Below, in pieces: positions 60,432 through 64,000 of a stretch of DNA of 64,000 bases; position 1 is the first letter of the stretch; every line of letters begins with the position of its first letter. Made by a program: the position numbers and the translations under genes. The notes beneath the pieces were generated by a model, which saw nothing but the letters and a program-made list of their open reading frames with translations, made no database searches and was not told the DNA's origin. Source of the stretch: Parvibaculum sp040390855 (GTDB taxonomy: Bacteria > Pseudomonadota > Alphaproteobacteria > Parvibaculales > Parvibaculaceae); assembly GCA_040390855.1 (NCBI GenBank), contig JAZJXO010000015.1, positions 1 through 64,000 of the forward strand, given 5' to 3'.

Positions 60432-61271
60432 ATGTCCGGCACATTCGTCATTGTTTTCCGCGAAATGCTCGAGGCAGGCCTCATCATCGGCATCGTGCTG
60501 GCGGCAACGCAGGGCGTTGCGGGTCGTGGTCTCTGGATTTCCTATGGCATTGCGGGCGGTGTCGCCGGTGCCTGCCTCGTCGCTCTTTTCGCCAATAGCA
60601 TTGCCGGTCTCTTTGCCGGTTCCGGTCAGGAGCTTTTCAACGCCGCCGTCCTTGCCCTCGCGGTCGCCATGCTCACCTGGCACAATGTCTGGATGGCAAG
60701 CCACGGCCGTGAAATGGCGCACAACATGAAAGCGGTTGGTGTGGCCGTTTCAAGCGGCGAACGCACCTTGTCAGCTCTTGCCATTGTCGTCGGCGTTGCG
60801 GTCCTGCGTGAAGGGGCCGAAGTCGTACTTTTCCTCTATGGCATTGCGGCCGCAGGTGACAGCACCGCCGCGCAAATGTTGATCGGCGGTATCGCTGGCA
60901 TCGCCGCAGGAGGCGTCGCCAGCGCGGCTTTGTATTTCGGCCTGCTTGCCATTCCGACGAGCCAGCTTTTCGCCGTGACATCCGGCCTCATCACTCTGCT
61001 GGCCGCGGGCCTTGCCGCACAATCCATTCTATATATCCAGCAAGCAGGCTACCTGCGTTTCCTCACCAAGCGCCTCTGGGATACCGCCTGGCTCATAGAT
61101 GACCGCAGCTTCGTCGGACAACTGCTGCACATTCTGGTCGGCTACAGCGCAAGACCGACAGGGTCGCAACTCATCGTCTATCTTGCCACGATCACCGTCA
61201 TTGTCGGGCTGATGTGGTACACGAAAAAAAGCAACGCGACAGGTGCTGCAAAAACGGTTGCTGCCGAATAA
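60432..61271 (+). CDS. FTR1-family iron permease
   Basis: The 279-residue membrane protein has seven helices and both family acidic motifs: REMLEAGLIIG near the N terminus (the REXLE form) and REGAEVVLFLYG in the middle. FTR1/EfeU permeases import ferric iron, usually with an oxidase or EfeO partner; none is adjacent. A Fur-like site may precede it. Its stop overlaps a perfect 16-bp palindrome that serves as convergent terminator with tonB. Confidence 0.88.
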   Translation: MSGTFVIVFREMLEAGLIIGIVLAATQGVAGRGLWISYGIAGGVAGACLVALFANSIAGLFAGSGQELFNAAVLALAVAMLTWHNVWMASHGREMAHNMKAVGVAVSSGERTLSALAIVVGVAVLREGAEVVLFLYGIAAAGDSTAAQMLIGGIAGIAAGGVASAALYFGLLAIPTSQLFAVTSGLITLLAAGLAAQSILYIQQAGYLRFLTKRLWDTAWLIDDRSFVGQLLHILVGYSARPTGSQLIVYLATITVIVGLMWYTKKSNATGAAKTVAAE

Positions 61272-61285
61272 TCCGTTAACGGATT
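61270..61285. terminator. Palindromic terminator between the iron permease and tonB genes
   Basis: AATCCGTTAACGGATT (61270-61285) is a perfect 16-bp palindrome overlapping the permease stop and lying 3 bp from the tonB stop; GTTTT follows on the right. It is short for a hairpin, so a role as a two-way terminator is likely but not certain. Confidence 0.5.
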
Positions 61286-61288
61286 GTT

Positions 61289-61987
61289 TTAATCTTCTTC
61301 TTTGAATATGACCGGAATAGTGAATAACTTTTCCGCCACCGTCATATCATCCGAAAAAGGCGGCAGCGGATCGGCACGACGCAATGTACTGAGCGCCGCC
61401 TCGTCATATTTCTCGCTGCCCGAACTTGTCTTGAGGCTGAGCGACAAGAGCTTGCCGTCGCGCCGGATCAGCGCCTGCACCACCACCCGTTCATTCATCG
61501 CCCCGAAGTGACGCGGCGCTTTCTTGTAACGCTGCAGATGTCCGTAAAGCACACTGAGATAATTACGCTCGACAGCAGGCTTTGCCTCGACCGGCGCTTG
61601 TGAAAGCACCGGCGCGGCAGGCTTCCTTTCGACCGGCTCCACATCGTGTTTCTTCTGTGGCGCAGGCTTTGGCTTTGGTTTTTCTGTTTCCGGTTTTTTC
61701 TTCAGAACCACCTGCGCTTTTTCAACAACAGGCAGTTCCTTTGGCTTCACCGGCTCGACCTTGGGCTGAACGGTCGGCGCAGGCGGCGTCGGCGTCATGT
61801 CGATAAGGACAGCAGGCGGCGGTGCAAGCGGAGACGAGAGTTCCGTCTGCCAGGTGATGGCAGCCAGCCCGACACATCCATGCAAAGCAAGGACAATGAA
61901 AAAACTTTGTCCCCAGCGTTTGCGGGTCGCCGCATCGCCGCTCAACGCATAGTCACTCACGTCAAAACCGGGCGCCATGACCGTCAT
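61289..61987 (-). CDS. tonB: TonB energy transducer
   Basis: The 232-residue protein has an N-terminal membrane helix (about 26-46), a long Pro/Lys/Glu-rich periplasmic spacer (about 55-130), and a C-terminal TonB domain (about 145-232) with YLSVLYGHLQRYKKAPRH and PLPPFSDDM. TonB passes the proton-motive energy gathered by ExbB/ExbD to outer-membrane receptors. It overlaps exbD by 4 bp as last gene of exbB-exbD-tonB. Confidence 0.93.
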   Translation of the reverse strand: MTVMAPGFDVSDYALSGDAATRKRWGQSFFIVLALHGCVGLAAITWQTELSSPLAPPPAVLIDMTPTPPAPTVQPKVEPVKPKELPVVEKAQVVLKKKPETEKPKPKPAPQKKHDVEPVERKPAAPVLSQAPVEAKPAVERNYLSVLYGHLQRYKKAPRHFGAMNERVVVQALIRRDGKLLSLSLKTSSGSEKYDEAALSTLRRADPLPPFSDDMTVAEKLFTIPVIFKEED

Positions 61988-62409
61988 TTTACCGGAGCTT
62001 CAAGACCGATCAGCGCAACCTTGAGGTATCCCGCATCACGAAACTTATTCATCACTTCCATGAGGTCGCCGTAAGCCACCGATTTATCAGCACGGAGAAA
62101 TACCCTTGTGTCCTTCTTGCCGCCCGCAGCGCGATCAATTTCGCCGCTCAAACTCGACATGGAAACGCTCGAACTCCCGATCGAAATCGTCCGGTTCTGC
62201 TCGATGGTCACGATGACCGGCTTGTCAGGCCGCGGTGACTGGCGCGCAGCCGCCGCAGGCAGATCAACAGGAATATCAACCGTCGCGAGCGGTGCCGCGA
62301 CCATGAAGATGATGAGCAGCACGAGCATCACGTCAATGAACGGCGTGACATTGATCTCGTGCGTTTCCTGAAGTTCGTCGCCGATCCCGTGGTTGAGGCG
62401 CACACCCAT
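61984..62409 (-). CDS. exbD: ExbD biopolymer transport protein
   Basis: The 141-residue protein has one membrane helix with the essential Asp in INVTPFIDVMLVLLIIFMV, then a periplasmic domain with RVFLRADKSVAYGDLMEVMN. Together with ExbB it forms the proton channel that drives TonB. It starts 5 bp after exbB and overlaps tonB. Confidence 0.94.
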   Translation of the reverse strand: MGVRLNHGIGDELQETHEINVTPFIDVMLVLLIIFMVAAPLATVDIPVDLPAAAARQSPRPDKPVIVTIEQNRTISIGSSSVSMSSLSGEIDRAAGGKKDTRVFLRADKSVAYGDLMEVMNKFRDAGYLKVALIGLEAPVK

Positions 62410-62414
62410 AAGCG

Positions 62415-63317
62415 TTACTCCGCTGCCTTGCGCCCGCCCGCCACGCCGTGACGGTCGAGATCGCGCGAGACGAGACGCAAGACTTCCGCCGCCGCATCCG
62501 CCACCATGGCGCGCTGCACACCGATCATACGGGCAAACATGTTATAGATCACGACCGCCGGAATGGCCGCGACAAGGCCGATAGCAGTTGCAAGCAGCGC
62601 TTCGGCGATACCGGGCGCGACAACCGCAAGGTTGGTCGTCTGGGCTTCGGAAATACCGATAAAGCTGTTCATAATGCCCCAGACAGTGCCGAACAATCCG
62701 ACAAAGGGTGCCGTTGCACCGATAGTGGCGAGAAGGCCGGTACCAAGGCCGAGGCGACGGCCGACAGCCGCTTCGATGCGCTCAAGCCGCGAGCCGACAC
62801 GTTCCTTGACGCCGTCCTTGTCCGTGGTCGCGCCGTCTGCTGACATCCGTACTTCCAGATCAGCAGCCGATACAAGAGCCTGCACAGGATTCGCACCCTT
62901 GCCCACCGCATTCAGCGCTTCACCGAGCGAGGTGGCGGAGGACAGAGCCTTCGACGCCGCGATCACTTTCCGTCGCACAGCAGCAAGTTCGAGGCTCTTG
63001 GAAAGCCAGATCGTCCAGGTCAGCACCGAGGCAAAAGCAAGGCCCAGCAACACGGCTTTGACCACAATATCAGCCCCCATAAACATGCCCCAGGGCGACA
63101 GGTCGCGCGGCAGAAGGGCCGACAGCGTATTGCCGTTTTCATCTAACGGAGCGCTCGCGGACCCGTCTGAAGCAGGTTCGGTTGCTTCGGTTTCCGCCGG
63201 TGCTGCTGCGGTGGCAGGTGCTACATCCTCGGCATGGGCGAGGGATGCGCCAACCGTCAGAGTGAGCGCCAGAGCCAAAACCGTCTGTCGCAAAAAAGAA
63301 GTGCCAAACCTCGACAA
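62415..63317 (-). CDS. exbB: ExbB proton channel with periplasmic N-terminal extension
   Basis: The 300-residue protein has a signal peptide (ending ASLAHAED), an Ala/Glu/Pro-rich linker, and the ExbB/TolQ core with three membrane helices, including GLLATIGATAPFVGLFGTVW and the segment AEALLATAIGLVAAIPAVVIYN. I start at TTG 63317 because AAGGAG stands 7 bases upstream and it gives a clean signal peptide; ATG 63350 is the alternative but lacks a ribosome site. A Fur-like box lies about 75 bp upstream. Confidence 0.9.
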   Translation of the reverse strand: MSRFGTSFLRQTVLALALTLTVGASLAHAEDVAPATAAAPAETEATEPASDGSASAPLDENGNTLSALLPRDLSPWGMFMGADIVVKAVLLGLAFASVLTWTIWLSKSLELAAVRRKVIAASKALSSATSLGEALNAVGKGANPVQALVSAADLEVRMSADGATTDKDGVKERVGSRLERIEAAVGRRLGLGTGLLATIGATAPFVGLFGTVWGIMNSFIGISEAQTTNLAVVAPGIAEALLATAIGLVAAIPAVVIYNMFARMIGVQRAMVADAAAEVLRLVSRDLDRHGVAGGRKAAE

Positions 63318-63391
63318 ACCCGTTCTCCTTACAATCGCGGACCAGACCATTATTGCAGAAAACGGCCCTTCTGACGTGGAGGCATAAACTT

Positions 63392-63409
63392 ATTAAGAAT
63401 GATACGCAA
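63392..63409 (-). promoter_or_regulatory. Fur-like box upstream of exbB-exbD-tonB
   Basis: Read leftward, TTGCGTATCATTCTTAAT (63409-63392) closely matches alphaproteobacterial Fur boxes with their ATCATTCT core. It stands about 75 bp upstream of the exbB start used here, so iron repression of the TonB system is likely. Confidence 0.65.
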
Positions 63410-63420
63410 CAACGCAGTTG

Positions 63421-64000
63421 TCAGAAAACCACCCGGAGTAGCGAAAAATCGTCCGGCAATGGCCCATCGCCATTGATCGAACGGATCCAGTCGAGCACCG
63501 CTTGCGGCTTGTCCCCATTCGGTCTGGCCAAAAACTCCACGAAATCCGCAAAAGGCAGCATCTCGCCTTCGGACATTTCAACCTCGAACGTCCCGTCACT
63601 CAGCAGCAAAAGCCGGTCGCCCGCGACGATCTCCTGAGAAACTGCTCGGTACTGAATATCGGGAAATGTGCCGAGCGCAACGCCCTTGGCGGTCAGTTCA
63701 TGCACCGTCCCGTCATTGCGCAGCAAAATCGAAGGCGGGTGTCCGGCACTCGAAAATGTGAGGATTCCAGCCGATTTCTGATACACGCCATACCAGATTG
63801 TGAAGTACATATTGTTCTGCTTTTCCATCGGAAAAGCCTCGTTGAGCGCGCCCAGCACCGCTGCCGGATCGCGAAAATCGGTCTTCGGCAAGGCGGACGA
63901 GCGCAGAACATTGATCGCTGTCACCGACAGAAGCGCCGCCCCGACCCCATGCCCGCACACATCGAGCAGATAGAAGGCCATATGGTCGTCGTCGATCTCG
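63421..64000 (-). CDS. SpoIIE/RsbU-type PP2C phosphatase, C-terminal part
   Basis: Only the last 190 or so residues are in the window; the frame runs off the right edge. The PP2C motifs DVCGHGVGAALLS, SAGHPPSILL and LLLLSDGTFE are complete, so this is a serine/threonine phosphatase of the RsbU/SpoIIE type, which in partner-switching systems dephosphorylates an anti-sigma antagonist. The missing N terminus probably holds a receiver, PAS or GAF sensor domain. It is upstream of exbB on the same strand with 70 bp between stop and the possible exbB ATG 63350. Confidence 0.87.
   Translation of the reverse strand, partial: EIDDDHMAFYLLDVCGHGVGAALLSVTAINVLRSSALPKTDFRDPAAVLGALNEAFPMEKQNNMYFTIWYGVYQKSAGILTFSSAGHPPSILLRNDGTVHELTAKGVALGTFPDIQYRAVSQEIVAGDRLLLLSDGTFEVEMSEGEMLPFADFVEFLARPNGDKPQAVLDWIRSINGDGPLPDDFSLLRVVF

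Noticed and set aside
1..64000. tRNA, rRNA, CRISPR arrays, insertion sequences, prophage or defence islands
   Set aside because: Reading through the window I saw no cloverleaf-type genes, spaced repeats, transposase or integrase genes, or defence gene clusters.

Overview
The window is GC-rich chromosomal DNA from an alphaproteobacterium. The main evidence is the petP-petR MarR/OmpR pair with a following histidine kinase, the three-gene cytochrome bc1 operon (Rieske, cytochrome b, cytochrome c1), aerobic HemF, the CCA transferase/Nudix/DUF1285 cluster divergent from MoxR-DUF58-DUF4159 genes, a Zur box of the alphaproteobacterial type, and a dispersed palindrome of a kind common in Rhizobiales-like genomes. 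I cannot place it below class with confidence. I found no rRNA, tRNA, CRISPR array, insertion sequence, prophage or plasmid gene. Genes are tightly packed, with many 1- to 4-bp start/stop overlaps and several GTG or TTG starts.

Layout. 0-6.6 kb: ilvE, then divergent petP-petR-histidine kinase, and a leftward group of ubiK, a YbjN-domain gene, proC, a small membrane protein and a TetR regulator. 6.8-14.3 kb: rightward housekeeping genes (lgt, a MidA-type methyltransferase, pgeF, a lipoprotein, prs, a small basic protein, rplY-pth-ychF with a structured leader). 14.4-16.2 kb: dienelactone hydrolase, then a one-cysteine OhrR regulator and a glutathione peroxidase that share a palindromic operator. 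16.2-18.8 kb: a membrane-anchored sulfatase with its formylglycine-generating enzyme. 18.9-23.7 kb: a five-gene leftward operon mtnP-apt-terC/CBS-mtnA-FucA-like aldolase, which I read as a 5'-methylthioadenosine salvage route of the DHAP-shunt type. 23.8-26.5 kb: petABC. 26.8-31.6 kb: trmL-hemF, then the leftward chain DUF1285-Nudix-cca-DUF3828-like-DUF1294.

31.7-38.7 kb: MoxR ATPase, DUF58 protein and two large membrane proteins. 38.7-41.5 kb: zinc importer znuCBA behind a Zur box, with a possible 42-residue membrane peptide coupled to znuC. 41.5-47.2 kb: two GNAT enzymes, a possible 32-codon leader gene followed by a terminator, an SDR, a LysR/wrbA pair, a Nudix gene and an orphan flagellin-like protein. 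47.3-50.6 kb: a methyltransferase, a receiver-Hpt-receiver operon and an alpha/beta hydrolase. 50.8-53.2 kb: two adjacent acyl-CoA dehydrogenases that look like a heteromeric pair. 53.3-56.4 kb: small conserved genes, cspA with a structured leader, an HSL-type esterase and a GST. 56.5-60.3 kb: pstSCAB behind a PHO box. 60.4-63.4 kb: an FTR1 iron permease and exbB-exbD-tonB with Fur-like sites. The right edge cuts a SpoIIE-type phosphatase.

Taken together the window is core metabolism plus nutrient uptake (zinc, phosphate, iron), each with its expected regulatory site. The less ordinary parts are the methylthioadenosine operon, the flagellin-like orphan, the receiver-Hpt-receiver set, and three small or leader elements (before znuC, before the second GNAT gene, and before rplY). 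I did not find a convincing wholly new defence or mobile system.
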